This document shows positions 1 through 7,355 of a DNA stretch of 37,816 nucleotides, piece by piece (the first letter of the stretch is position 1; every line of letters begins with the position of its first letter). The translations under genes and the position numbers were made by a program. Origin of the DNA: Peterkaempfera griseoplana (GTDB lineage: Bacteria; Actinomycetota; Actinomycetes; Streptomycetales; Streptomycetaceae); contig NZ_LIQR01000165.1 in NCBI RefSeq assembly GCF_001418575.1, positions 1 through 37,816 of the forward strand, in the 5' to 3' direction. The notes beneath the pieces were generated by a model. That model did not search any database and had not been told where the DNA came from. It saw only the letters and a list, made by a program, of their open reading frames with translations.

Positions 1-2
1 AC

Positions 3-98
3 CGCGGCCGCCGCTCCCCCGTCGTCGGCAAGAACGGCAAGTGGGAGGTCCACCACGACCCCCACGACGCACCCGGCAACGCCTCCCCCGCGACCTGA
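3..98 (+). CDS. 3' end of an unidentified protein (partial)
   Basis: An open frame enters from the left edge and stops at TGA 96-98, giving the last 31 residues of a protein. The tail contains VVGKNGKWEVHHDP followed by a Pro/Ala-rich end. I do not recognise a family in so short a piece. Codon use is G/C-rich at third positions, as expected for a real Streptomyces gene. The following 169 bases up to the SDR stop hold nothing I can identify. Confidence 0.35.
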   Translation, partial: RGRRSPVVGKNGKWEVHHDPHDAPGNASPAT

Positions 99-267
99 TC
101 ACCTACCCCGAAACCATCTCCCACCCCGAAGACAAAACCCCAGACCCGAACCTCAGCCCCCGTCAAAACGACCGCTCCGTCACACCAGGGTCCTTCTGTC
201 GGTCCGCTCACGCTCTCGCCCTCGATGCCGTCCGATGCCCGATCCGCTCGGCCGTTCCGGGTGCGGA

Positions 268-1149
268 TCAGTTGAAGTAGTGGCCCAGGTCGATGTCCTC
301 GATGAGCCCGGGGTGGGCGGGCTTCCAGCCCAGGAGATCCTGGGTGAGGGCGCTGGAGGCGGGCATGTCGGTGGTGAGAAGGGGCACGAACATCCCGGCG
401 AATTCGTCGTCGGGCAGGGATCGGACAGGCAGACCCAGATTTCGGCCGATCGCCTCAGCGATCTCACGAACGGGCACGCCCTCGTCGGCGACGGCGTTGA
501 GAACCGACCCGGCGGGAGCCTGCTCGATGGCCAGCCGGTAGAGACGAGCGGCATCCTTCACGTGGACGGCGGGCCAGCGGCTCGCTCCGTCGCCGATGTA
601 GCCGGAGACGCCTTTCGCCCGGGCCATGGAGATGAGCTGGGGAACGAAACCGTGGCGCTCCCCCTCGCCGTGCACCGAACGGGGCAGCATGACCAGGACG
701 ACCCGGACCACGCGATCCACGGCGGCGAGAGCAGCCTGCATGTTGCGGATGCGGGCGGCGACGGGCCCGGCGGCGACGAGTTCGTCGCGCTCGGTCGCGG
801 GCCGGCCGGGCGTGCGAAGCGTCGCGCCGGAGATGACCAGGGGCTTGCTGGAGCCGGCCAGAGCGCCGACGAACGTCTCGATCGCCGCCGCGTCGGTCTG
901 CGTCGCGGCCTCGCTCACGCTGGGCACGAGGTAGGCGAGGTGGATGACACCGTCGCACCTGAGGGCGCCGGCGCGCAGGACGTCCGTATCGTTCAGGTCT
1001 CCGAGCAGCACCTCGGCACCGGCCGCGGCGACCCTTTCGGCGGCGGAGTCGGAGCGGGCCAGCCCGAGGACCTGGTGCCCGGCGCCGATGAGCTCGGGAA
1101 CGACGGCCGAGCCGATCCAGCCGGAGGCTCCGGTGACGAAGACGCGCAT
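268..1149 (-). CDS. Atypical extended SDR (NAD-dependent epimerase/dehydratase-like)
   Basis: A 293-residue Rossmann-fold oxidoreductase, presumably cytoplasmic. The glycine-rich dinucleotide loop is TGASGWIGS at residues 6-14, and the acidic patch LLGDLNDTD follows the second strand. The C-terminal half has VHGEGERHGFVPQLI and ASRWPAVHVKDAARL, typical of the 'SDR family oxidoreductase' group. The usual YxxxK catalytic pair is not evident, as is common in this atypical branch, so the reaction cannot be named. The start at 1149 was chosen over an in-frame upstream ATG at 1194 because AAGGAG lies 8 bases before it. The gene is divergent from a TetR gene, and three palindromes fill the gap, so it is probably that repressor's target. 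Confidence 0.85.
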   Translation of the reverse strand: MRVFVTGASGWIGSAVVPELIGAGHQVLGLARSDSAAERVAAAGAEVLLGDLNDTDVLRAGALRCDGVIHLAYLVPSVSEAATQTDAAAIETFVGALAGSSKPLVISGATLRTPGRPATERDELVAAGPVAARIRNMQAALAAVDRVVRVVLVMLPRSVHGEGERHGFVPQLISMARAKGVSGYIGDGASRWPAVHVKDAARLYRLAIEQAPAGSVLNAVADEGVPVREIAEAIGRNLGLPVRSLPDDEFAGMFVPLLTTDMPASSALTQDLLGWKPAHPGLIEDIDLGHYFN

Positions 1150-1219
1150 GAAGATCTCTCCTTGGTCGTGCTTCTTGGGATGACGGCGGTGCACGGCTCG
1201 GGGCCGCGCCAGAAGCGCC

Positions 1220-1238
1220 GATGCGATCCAGTCGCATC
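1220..1238. promoter_or_regulatory. TetR operator copy 1
   Basis: Palindrome with 7-bp arms GATGCGA and TCGCATC around a 5-base centre. It is the copy nearest the SDR gene and overlaps the region expected to hold that gene's promoter. It shares its arms with two further copies at 1252-1268 and 1282-1300. Confidence 0.7.
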
Positions 1239-1251
1239 AACCTTACACGCC

Positions 1252-1268
1252 ATGCGACCGAGTCGCAT
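1252..1268. promoter_or_regulatory. TetR operator copy 2
   Basis: ATGCGAC-CGA-GTCGCAT, a perfect 7-bp inverted repeat with a 3-base centre. It lies between the two divergent start codons. On the minus strand, TAAGGT at 1245-1240 is a possible -10 box for the SDR gene just beyond it. Confidence 0.7.
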
Positions 1269-1281
1269 CAACATCGATGGC

Positions 1282-1300
1282 GATGCGATCTGATCGCATC
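1282..1300. promoter_or_regulatory. TetR operator copy 3
   Basis: GATGCGAT-CTG-ATCGCATC, a perfect 8-bp inverted repeat, the best of the three copies. It sits directly upstream of TACGAT (1304-1309), the likely -10 box of the TetR gene, and would block that promoter when occupied. Confidence 0.75.
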
Positions 1301-1303
1301 GCC

Positions 1304-1309
1304 TACGAT
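1304..1309 (+). promoter_or_regulatory. Putative -10 box, leaderless TetR transcript
   Basis: TACGAT followed by exactly 6 bases and then the GTG start at 1316, so transcription would begin at the start codon. No good -35 box is present at the expected distance, where operator copy 3 lies instead. Confidence 0.45.
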
Positions 1310-1315
1310 GGCCCC

Positions 1316-1891
1316 GTGAGCAGATGGGCACCGGATGCGCGCGAACGCCTGGAGGCGGCCGCGCTGGATCTGTTCGCGGAGAACGGGTACGAACAGACGA
1401 CCGTCGCGCAGATCGCGGACCGCGCCGGCCTGAACCGCGCCACGTTCTTCCGGCACTTCGCCGACAAACGGGAAGTCTTGTTCGGCGGCGAGGACGTGCT
1501 GGCCGACCTGTTCGCCGACGCCATCCGCACCGCCCCCGCGCACGCGACGCTTCCCCAATGCCTGCGGGCCGCGCTGGAAGCGGCCTGCGCCGTGATGACC
1601 CCGGAGCGCCGGAGCAGAGCCGCCCAGCGCAGATCGGTGGTCGCGGCGAACACCGAGGCGCAGGAGCGGGGGCTGCTCAAACACGCCAAGATCGCCGGAG
1701 CGATCAGTGCGGCGCTGAGCGAGCGGGGCGCGGACGAGTTGACCGCCCGACTCGGCGCGGAAATGGGGATGCTGAGTTTCACCGTCGCATTCGAACGCTG
1801 GATGAAGGCGAACGACGACGAACCGTTCCCGCCCTTCGCCCACGCCGCCCTGAGCGACCTGCAGACGCGCGCCGCGAACATGTCCTCTTGA
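1316..1891 (+). CDS. TetR/AcrR family transcriptional repressor
   Basis: A 191-residue regulator. The N-terminal helix-turn-helix covers about residues 25-50 (TTVAQIADRAGLNRATFFRHF, then DKREVLF), and the rest is a helical ligand-binding domain of normal family length. I start it at GTG 1316 rather than at the in-frame ATG 1277, because the upstream start would put operator copy 3 inside the gene. TACGAT lies 6 bases before the GTG, which suggests a leaderless mRNA; no Shine-Dalgarno is visible. The divergent SDR gene and three operators between them point to control of itself and of that enzyme. The ligand is unknown. Confidence 0.85.
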   Translation: MSRWAPDARERLEAAALDLFAENGYEQTTVAQIADRAGLNRATFFRHFADKREVLFGGEDVLADLFADAIRTAPAHATLPQCLRAALEAACAVMTPERRSRAAQRRSVVAANTEAQERGLLKHAKIAGAISAALSERGADELTARLGAEMGMLSFTVAFERWMKANDDEPFPPFAHAALSDLQTRAANMSS

Positions 1892-2109
1892 CTGGGACGG
1901 CGGCCGAGCCACTCCATCGAGGGCCACTTCAGGCACACGCCAGCCACTTCCGGGCCGCCTGACGCCTTACGGGCAGGCGCATGGTGACCACCGGGCCGAG
2001 GCGCATTCGCCCGAAGTACCGGCCGGAAGCTCTGCTCACGCCTGATCAGTCGCCCTCGGAGGTGGGGCGGCGCAGCCCGTCCAGGCGTGGCGAGCGGTAG
2101 GGCCAGGGC

Positions 2110-2885
2110 GGCCTTGCTGCCCGCTGGTCCACCCGCAAACTCGTCGGCCTGCCTGCGCAAAGTCCACGGGCGCGTCACCCGGGTCGGCCGCGAGGCGTTA
2201 CGCTGCCTGCTCGCCCGCCGCGGCATCACCTTCCAGCGCACCAAAACCTGGAAGAAATCACCCGACCCCGACCGCGACGCCATGCTCGACCCCATCGAAC
2301 ACGTCCTTGACCGCTTCCCCGACCGTGTCTACGCGTTCGACGAGTTCGGCCCATTCGGCATCCTCCCCACCACCGGATCCGGCTGGGCCCGCGCCGGTCA
2401 CCCGAGCGGCACCCCGCGACCTACCACCGCACCCACGGCGTCCGCTACTTCCACGACTGCTACTCGATCGGCGACGGCACCCTCTGGGGCGTCAACCGCC
2501 GCAAGAAGGGCACCGACAACACCCTGGCCGCCCTCCGCTCGAGCCGCGCGGCCCTCCTGTCTATGTCATCCTGGACAACCTCCCCGCCCAGACGATCCGG
2601 CGCTGGGCGAGGAAGATCCGCGTCGAGCTGTGCTTCACCCCGACCTACGCGTCCTGGGCCAACCCGATCGAGGCATACTTCGGACTCTTGCGACAGTTCA
2701 CGATCGCGAACTCCAACCACCGCAACAACGCCGTCCAGACCCGAGCGCCGCACGCCTCTCTGCGGTGGCGCAACCCAACCGCCCGCCACCCCGACGTTTT
2801 CGCCGCTCAGCGCAAGGAGCGCGCTCGCGTCCGCAGCGAGAAGGGCATCCGCTGGAGCGGACACCCACTCACCGCGGCGGCCTGA
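2110..2885 (+). pseudogene. IS630-family transposase remnant (C-terminal two thirds, frameshifted)
   Basis: Remains of a DDE transposase of the IS630 type. The pieces occur in order but in three frames. WSTRKLVG begins near 2125. LRKVHGRV to RITFQRTKTWKK-like sequence and FDEFGPFG follow in the frame of 2087. After a one-base loss near 2400 the frame ERHPATYHRTHGVRYF to WGVNRRKKGTDNTL takes over. After a second loss near 2550, PVYVILDN, ELCFTPTYASWANPIEA and RKERARVRSEKGIRW run to the TGA at 2883-2885. The DDE acidic residues are still recognisable (FDEFGP, ILDN, ANPIEA). The N-terminal DNA-binding part is missing and I found no terminal inverted repeats. It cannot make an active enzyme. Confidence 0.85.
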
Positions 2886-3210
2886 CCGACCCGTGAACCT
2901 GTGCGGTCACAGCACCAGCCAGATCAATCGCGGAACCTCGACGCGGTCGGCGAGGGTGGACAAGCACCGGAGGCGCCTCGGGCGATCTTGGTCGTGAACC
3001 CGTCCACCAGGAGCTCCGCCACTTCGTACAGTCCATCAGCAACCGGAGCACGCCTCGCCGTCAGGTTGGAAAGGGCTCCATGCCGAGACCGTTCCCGCCG
3101 GTGTGCGAGGGACGGGCCGTGCAGTGCCCAGACGCGTCCCCCCAGCGCGCCTGCCGGGGAGCCGACGAACCGCGGCGCTGTGCCCGGATCGTCCGCTCCC
3201 CGCGCCTGAA
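2886..3210. other. Gene-poor gap after the IS remnant
   Basis: These 325 bases separate the transposase remnant from the SDR stop codon. A minus-strand frame is open over part of it (VADGLYEVAELLVDGFTTKI) but it has no recognisable family, no credible start and no ribosome binding site. It may be the end of another decayed gene. Confidence 0.4.
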
Positions 3211-3936
3211 TCAGGATGCATATGCTCGGAGCTGGTCGTGGATCCAGGGGTAGAAGTCCTCGGCCTTCGTGCCGAGCCTGGTCTTCAGCTCGCGTGTCTG
3301 CTCGTCGGCGAGCACCTCGAGGGAGCCGTCGGCGACCCCGTCGTAGGCCTGGGCGACCACGCTTGCGGCACTGACCTTGGGAACAGCCCACCGCGCCGAC
3401 ATCGGAGTGTCGATCATGCCGACGACCAGGCCGATCACCTGGGTACCCTGCTCCTGCAGAGCCAGCCGCAGCGCGTTGGTCGCCGACCACATGGCCGCCT
3501 TCGAGGCTGCGTAGCCGGTCGGCATGCTCACCCACGCGGCGGAGGACAAGATGTTCAGGAGCGTCCCGCCGCCGTTCGTGCCGAGCACCGGAGCAAACGC
3601 GTTGGCCACCCGGAGGGTTCCGAAGAAGTTGGTCTCGAAGATCCGCCGGAGCTCGTCCTCCGGCCCGCGGATGGAATCGTTGTCGGGCGCGATGGCCGCG
3701 TTGTTGATCAGCAGGTCGACATCAGGCGCCGCGGTGGCGGCGCGGGTGGCGTGATCGGGGTCGGCGATGTCGAGCGACAGCGGGCGGACCCGGGGCTCGT
3801 CCCATGCCTTTGGTGTGCGGGCCGTCGCGTAGACCTTCGCGGCGCCGCGTTCGAGCGCCTGGCGCACGAACTGCTCGCCGAGGCCTCCGTTCGCGCCCGT
3901 CACCAGCACCGTGCGGCCCTGGAGCGACTGGTTCAT
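3211..3936 (-). CDS. Classical short-chain dehydrogenase/reductase
   Basis: A 241-residue NAD(P)-dependent oxidoreductase of normal classical-SDR length. The cofactor loop TGANGGLG is at residues 13-20, NNAA at 78-81, the catalytic Ser near 131 and the YAASK motif with Tyr142 and Lys146. All catalytic elements are intact. The tail WIHDQLRAYAS is usual for SDRs that stand beside TetR genes. The start ATG at 3936 is preceded by GAGGAG at 5-6 bases. It is divergent from a TetR gene, and the 50-bp nested palindrome between them begins only 13 bases upstream of the start, so repression by that regulator is likely. The substrate cannot be inferred. Confidence 0.9.
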   Translation of the reverse strand: MNQSLQGRTVLVTGANGGLGEQFVRQALERGAAKVYATARTPKAWDEPRVRPLSLDIADPDHATRAATAAPDVDLLINNAAIAPDNDSIRGPEDELRRIFETNFFGTLRVANAFAPVLGTNGGGTLLNILSSAAWVSMPTGYAASKAAMWSATNALRLALQEQGTQVIGLVVGMIDTPMSARWAVPKVSAASVVAQAYDGVADGSLEVLADEQTRELKTRLGTKAEDFYPWIHDQLRAYAS

Positions 3937-3949
3937 CTATACTCCTCGA

Positions 3950-3999
3950 CTAAGTGGGGAGTGTCCCCATATCACTATGTGGGGATACTCCCCACTTAG
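3950..3999. promoter_or_regulatory. Nested palindromic operator between SDR and TetR
   Basis: A near-perfect inverted repeat spans the whole element: CTAAGTGGGGAGT at the left matches ACTCCCCACTTAG at the right, with TCAC at the centre. Each arm contains its own smaller palindrome of the form GGGGANNNTCCCC, at 3957-3969 and 3981-3993. This would suit two repressor dimers bound side by side on a promoter region serving both directions. Confidence 0.8.
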
Positions 4000-4022
4000 T
4001 CAACCGGCCGGAGGTGGAAGTC

Positions 4023-4607
4023 TTGGCACCTGCCCGGGGCGCCGGCGCGAAGGCGCCGCGCGCCGACGCCCAGCGCAACCGCGACGCGATCCTGCGCGCG
4101 GCACGCGAGACCTTCGAGTCTGACGGCGTGCTCGCCTCCCTCGACGGCATCGCCGCCCGCGCGGGCGTGGGAAACGCCACGCTCTACCGGAACTTCCCGA
4201 CCCGCGACGATCTGCTCGCCGCGGTCATTCAGGCCGGCATCGAAGCGGCGCTGGCCGAGGCTGACGAACTGTCCCGCACCCTCAGTCCGCGAGTGGCCCT
4301 GAGGGAATGGCTGGCACGCCTCACCTGGCAGTTGCGCATCTGGCACGACCTGCCTTCCTGCATCGCCAACGCTCGCGAGGACCCGGAATCGTCCATGAAC
4401 GCCGCCTGCTCGCCCCTCATCGCCCGCACCGCGGTCCTGCTCGATGCGGCGCGGTCTCGCGGCGAGGTAGTCGAGGGGGTGACCGCGGACGAGGTGTTCG
4501 AGCTGATCACGGCACTGTCATGGGGGGTCGATCGGTTCCACGACGACGAAGCAGCCGCACGCCGACGCGTCGACATCGCGACGGCGGGCGTCTTCACCCA
4601 GGACTAG
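4023..4607 (+). CDS. TetR/AcrR family transcriptional repressor
   Basis: A 194-residue regulator. Its helix-turn-helix lies at about residues 38-60 (SLDGIAARAGVGNATLYRNF, then PTRDDLL). The C-terminal part, with WLARLTWQLRIWHDLP and FELITALSWGVDRF, matches the common Streptomyces TetR group that sits beside SDR genes. I start at TTG 4023 because GGAGG lies 8 bases before it and the in-frame ATG at 3954 would fall inside the operator. A GTG at 4014 is an alternative. The regulator most likely represses itself and the divergent SDR through the palindrome at 3950-3999. Confidence 0.85.
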   Translation: MAPARGAGAKAPRADAQRNRDAILRAARETFESDGVLASLDGIAARAGVGNATLYRNFPTRDDLLAAVIQAGIEAALAEADELSRTLSPRVALREWLARLTWQLRIWHDLPSCIANAREDPESSMNAACSPLIARTAVLLDAARSRGEVVEGVTADEVFELITALSWGVDRFHDDEAAARRRVDIATAGVFTQD

Positions 4608-4633
4608 CGCGGGTACCCCCGCACCGTCCCGAA

Positions 4634-4655
4634 CGGTCGCCGAAGGCGGCGACCG
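4634..4655 (+). terminator. Hairpin after the TetR gene
   Basis: CGGTCGCC and GGCGACCG pair as an 8-bp stem with a 6-base loop, 26 bases after the TetR stop. A smaller ACCGT/ACGGT stem lies immediately before it. There is no T-tract, as is common for Streptomyces terminators. Confidence 0.45.
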
Positions 4656-4921
4656 GGAGCAACGCGCTCTACGCCTCTGCGGCGGGCGGGGCGGCAAGGC
4701 GTGGGCCCCCTTGGGTGGGCGAACCCGGCGAGGTCGATCGCGGTCATTGCGGCAGCGATCGCGTCCATGGGGACGAACGCGGGCCAGAGGTGGAAGCCGT
4801 TGAAGGAGGGAGACGGTATTTCGGTGCGCAGCCTGGTGAGGTCGCCCCGACGTGATCGACCTGATGGGTGGGCTGGTCGCACGGACAGGTTCCGTCCTCG
4901 CGGTCGGCGCACCGCCCGGGA
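4656..4921. other. Intergenic stretch without a supported gene
   Basis: No supported gene lies between the TetR terminator and the MarR stop. On the minus strand a short run IPSPSFNGFHLWP recalls the start of prolipoprotein diacylglyceryl transferase (Lgt), but the likeness ends after a dozen residues, so I do not call a gene. Confidence 0.35.
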
Positions 4922-5422
4922 CTACAGGCACGACCCCTTGTCGCGAGTGTCGCCGATGATCTCGAAGAGCATGCGCCGAAATGCGCTGACACTCTCTTCG
5001 CTGAACCCGTTGAGCATCGCCGCCTCGACGCGCTCGCATGAGTCCGCGACCTCGGCACGTAGAGCGCTTCCGGCCTCGGTGTTCTGCGGTATGCGCGCTC
5101 GTGCGTCGCGCGGATCGACGCGGCGGATGATCAGGCCCATCCGCTCGAGTCGGCCGAGTTGGTTCATCAGCGTGGTCTTGTCCAGGCCGAGAGAGGTTCC
5201 CAACTCGATCTGGGTCAGGTTCGGGTTCTGGTCGATGGCGGTCAGGATGATGTACTCGCGGAGCGTGATGCCGTGCGCTTCGGCTTGTTCGCCCGTGGCG
5301 TTGCGCAGGCGTTGCGCTGCGCGGTGCAGAAGCCAAGTGATCTCGGAGTCGGCCGAGGGCCGCAGACCGTCAGCCGCGGCCGGGTCTTCGGCGGACCGGC
5401 CGGACGATGGGTGACTTCGCAT
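4922..5422 (-). CDS. MarR family transcriptional regulator
   Basis: A 166-residue winged-helix regulator. The core runs ITLREYIILTAIDQNPNLTQ, then IELGTSLGLDKTTLMNQLGRLE (recognition helix) and GLIIRRVDPRDARAR (wing), at about residues 52-120. A helical dimerisation tail follows. The start at 5422 was chosen because everything upstream in the frame is Pro/Arg-rich shadow sequence, and because TACGGT at 5434-5429 lies 6 bases before the ATG, indicating a leaderless transcript. It follows the beta-lactamase-fold gene on the same strand and may control it, possibly through the palindrome in that gene's promoter. The ligand is unknown. Confidence 0.85.
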   Translation of the reverse strand: MRSHPSSGRSAEDPAAADGLRPSADSEITWLLHRAAQRLRNATGEQAEAHGITLREYIILTAIDQNPNLTQIELGTSLGLDKTTLMNQLGRLERMGLIIRRVDPRDARARIPQNTEAGSALRAEVADSCERVEAAMLNGFSEESVSAFRRMLFEIIGDTRDKGSCL

Positions 5423-5428
5423 GGCAGA

Positions 5429-5434
5429 ACCGTA
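5429..5434 (-). promoter_or_regulatory. Putative -10 box, leaderless MarR transcript
   Basis: TACGGT on the minus strand with 6 bases to the ATG at 5422. A GGAGAC-like sequence further upstream is too far away to serve as a ribosome binding site. No clear -35 box is present. Confidence 0.4.
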
Positions 5435-5489
5435 CGCTCCGTCTCCTGCTCGGCGATCCCGGCCCCCGGCCGGCTCCTGCTTGGGCCGC

Positions 5490-6338
5490 CTAGCCGGAGG
5501 TGGAGCCCGGAGACAGCAGAGGAATTCCTTCGTAGGAGCCGAGGTCGTGGGCGGGCACGACCTGCATCCGTCCGGCGAAGGAAGCGATCCGGCGCAGGCC
5601 CTCGCGCACCTGTTCTTCATCGCTGTCGGCGAGTTTGCGCAGCAGCAGCGGGCGCTCGGCCAGCCGCGTGACTCCCTCGAGCTGCCAGGTCAGGTCGCCG
5701 ATGAAGGCGTAGCGCTTGCCGGTCGGCAAGGTGACGAAGACGATCACCGATCCCGTCGTGTGACCGCCGGCCAGTGCCACGACCACCGAGCCGTCGCCGT
5801 ACACGTCGTAGCTGGCGGGAAAGCCGAGATAAGGCTTGTCCTCGAATTGGTACTGGTGGATCTCACGTTCCTTCGACACGGCCTGGAAGACTCTTCCGTC
5901 GCGGTCCTCGGCGGCGTACCGCAGTTCGCTCGGGTTGATCCAGACGGGCACGCGAAGCTGGTCGAGACCGCCCACGTGGTCCCAGTGGGCGTGGGTAACG
6001 AGCACGCCGCTCAGCCGCTCGCGGTCGTACCCAACCGCATCGAGTTGGTCGTTGACGGTGCTGGTCGCGTGGTAGGGGGCGCGTGCGAACCAGGGCTGGG
6101 TCCGCATGTGCGCCGCGACGTCGGCGCCGAAGCCCGCATCGATCAGAAGATCGCCCTGGGGATGCCTCACGAGGACGGCTGTTGCGGCGAAGCGGCGCTT
6201 GTCACGGAAGGAGCCGCCCTTGAACGCGAACCACGCCCTGACGTCGTAGGTACCGGTGGGCAACTGGTAGAGCGCCATGTCCGGCGGTGGAGCCGCCTCG
6301 GGAAGGAGCTCCGTGAACGCGGGTGGAGGTGAGATCAC
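5490..6338 (-). CDS. Metallo-beta-lactamase-fold hydrolase (lactonase-like)
   Basis: A 282-residue metal-dependent hydrolase. The zinc motif THAHWDHVGG gives His116, His118, Asp120 and His121. Further metal ligands are the His in GGHTTGSV, the Asp in IGDLTW and the His in VPAHDLG. Size and arrangement match the N-acyl-homoserine-lactonase-like branch of the fold, but the substrate is not proven by sequence. There is no signal peptide. The GTG start at 6338 follows an excellent promoter at leaderless distance. A MarR gene lies downstream on the same strand, so ligand-induced expression is plausible. The start overlaps the stop of the HNH remnant by chance. Confidence 0.85.
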   Translation of the reverse strand: MISPPPAFTELLPEAAPPPDMALYQLPTGTYDVRAWFAFKGGSFRDKRRFAATAVLVRHPQGDLLIDAGFGADVAAHMRTQPWFARAPYHATSTVNDQLDAVGYDRERLSGVLVTHAHWDHVGGLDQLRVPVWINPSELRYAAEDRDGRVFQAVSKEREIHQYQFEDKPYLGFPASYDVYGDGSVVVALAGGHTTGSVIVFVTLPTGKRYAFIGDLTWQLEGVTRLAERPLLLRKLADSDEEQVREGLRRIASFAGRMQVVPAHDLGSYEGIPLLSPGSTSG

Positions 6339-6703
6339 CGAGGGATCGTACGAGTTGAGATTATCTCGGTCAAGACGTTTTCTGAAGGGCTGTCAGTCCT
6401 GGTGGCCTGTTGTGCGGCAGCGAGGGTGACGGTGCCGCCGCAGATCGCCGTGTGCAGGTGGGTCTCCACGGCATCCTTCGGGTTGTTCGGGCCGGCACCT
6501 GACCCGTGTCCCGGGGACGGCGGCTCCACCCACAGGTTCCCTGGGTCGTTGGGGTCGCCGCCAAGCTGCAACGAGATCAGGTGGTCGTACTCGGCGTCCC
6601 GCATGCTGCCCGTGTACCCATAGGACTTGGCGTTCGCCGTCTTCTCCTTACCGACGTCCCGGCCGGCGCACAGATCATCGGCACCGACGACCAGCGCAAG
6701 CAC
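6335..6703 (-). pseudogene. HNH-endonuclease-like fragment
   Basis: A piece of the small HNH-like proteins common in Streptomyces. The core EYDHLISLQLGG, NDPGNLWVEPPSPG and NPKDAVETHLHTAICGG is clear. The N-terminal secretion signal and domain usual in this group are absent. After AAAQQATRTD the reading departs from the expected end into unrelated sequence, so both ends appear cut. The frame stays open upstream of 6703 without a proper start. I treat it as a remnant rather than a working gene. Confidence 0.6.
6345..6373 (-). promoter_or_regulatory. Leaderless promoter with palindrome in the spacer
   Basis: On the minus strand TTGACC (6373-6368) and TACGAT (6350-6345) are separated by 17 bases, and 6 bases then lead to the GTG start of the hydrolase. 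This is close to the consensus for the main vegetative sigma factor. The spacer holds the palindrome GAGATTATCTC (6357-6367), a good position for a MarR-type repressor. Confidence 0.7.
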
Positions 6704-6774
6704 ACCTGAGCCTCCGGAGTCGGCTCCCCCCTGCCGGCACGGGTGGTACGCGCCCGGCCGGCCCGGACCGCCCC

Positions 6775-7158
6775 GCTGACCGCGCTGCGCGAGACTTCCT
6801 CCAGGGGCTGCGCGACCGGGACCCGATCACCGGGCTCAACGACCACCCCCAGGTGCGCAGGGTCCACCGGATGATCCTCGACGCCCCCTCGCTGGTGGCC
6901 CGGATGGAGCGGTTCAAGACCGGCGCCGAACGCGCACTCGCCCAGGCGTTGCGGGAGACGGCGGACATTCCGGAACTCACCGCGCGGCTCGCCGCCGTCC
7001 AGATCGTCTCGGTGCAGTGGGCGCTGGCCCAGGACAACGCCGAACGCATCGCCTACGGGGAGCCCGCCGACGAGCGCTGCCCGGGTGCGCCGGCCGACGC
7101 GGAGTACGCCTTCGCCCTGCTGGAACACGGACTGCGGCAACTCACCGCGGAGCAGTGA
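6775..7158 (+). pseudogene. TetR family regulator, C-terminal fragment
   Basis: The ligand-binding half of a TetR regulator. Recognisable pieces are DRDPITGLNDHPQV, APSLVARMERFKTGAERALA, LTARLAAVQIVSVQWALAQD and AEYAFALLEHGL. The helix-turn-helix half is missing: upstream of about 6775 the frame is only Pro/Arg-rich. It could not bind DNA in the usual way. A GTG at 6853 could start a 101-residue peptide, but no function is expected. It abuts the HNH fragment on the opposite strand, marking a recombination scar. Confidence 0.7.
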
Positions 7159-7305
7159 CCCGGGGCACCCGGGCGTCGGTGCGAAACCCGGGGAGGGCGC
7201 GGCCGTCCGGACGTCGGCAGCGGCCAGGCGCCGCGCCGACGAGGCGAGGTCCGGGACCGGCCGGGCCCCCACCCGGCCATGGACGGCGCCCGCACAGCCG
7301 GAAAA

Positions 7306-7340
7306 CGGTGGGACCGGGTGCACAGCACCCGGTCCCACCG
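7306..7340 (-). terminator. Strong intrinsic terminator of the sedolisin gene
   Basis: A perfect 16-bp stem (7306-7321 with 7325-7340) and a 3-base loop lie 16 bases after the protease stop. Read on the minus strand the stem is followed by TTTTCC, giving a U-tract. Confidence 0.85.
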
Positions 7341-7355
7341 CCCCGCCGGCGCGTG

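Noticed and set aside
235-1293. A 352-codon plus-strand frame over the first SDR gene
   Set aside because: Antisense to the SDR, which has a clear cofactor motif and a ribosome binding site; it also runs through all three operators.
1277-1315. An earlier ATG start for the first TetR gene
   Set aside because: It would place operator copy 3 and the -10 box inside the coding region; GTG 1316 fits the promoter distance better.
2869-3051. A short minus-strand frame before the SDR gene
   Set aside because: No ribosome binding site, no family likeness and heavy Arg/Pro content.
4660-4912. Lgt-like N-terminus on the minus strand (IPSPSFNGFHLWP)
   Set aside because: Only about a dozen residues resemble the family and no membrane span or catalytic motif follows, so it is too short to call a pseudogene.
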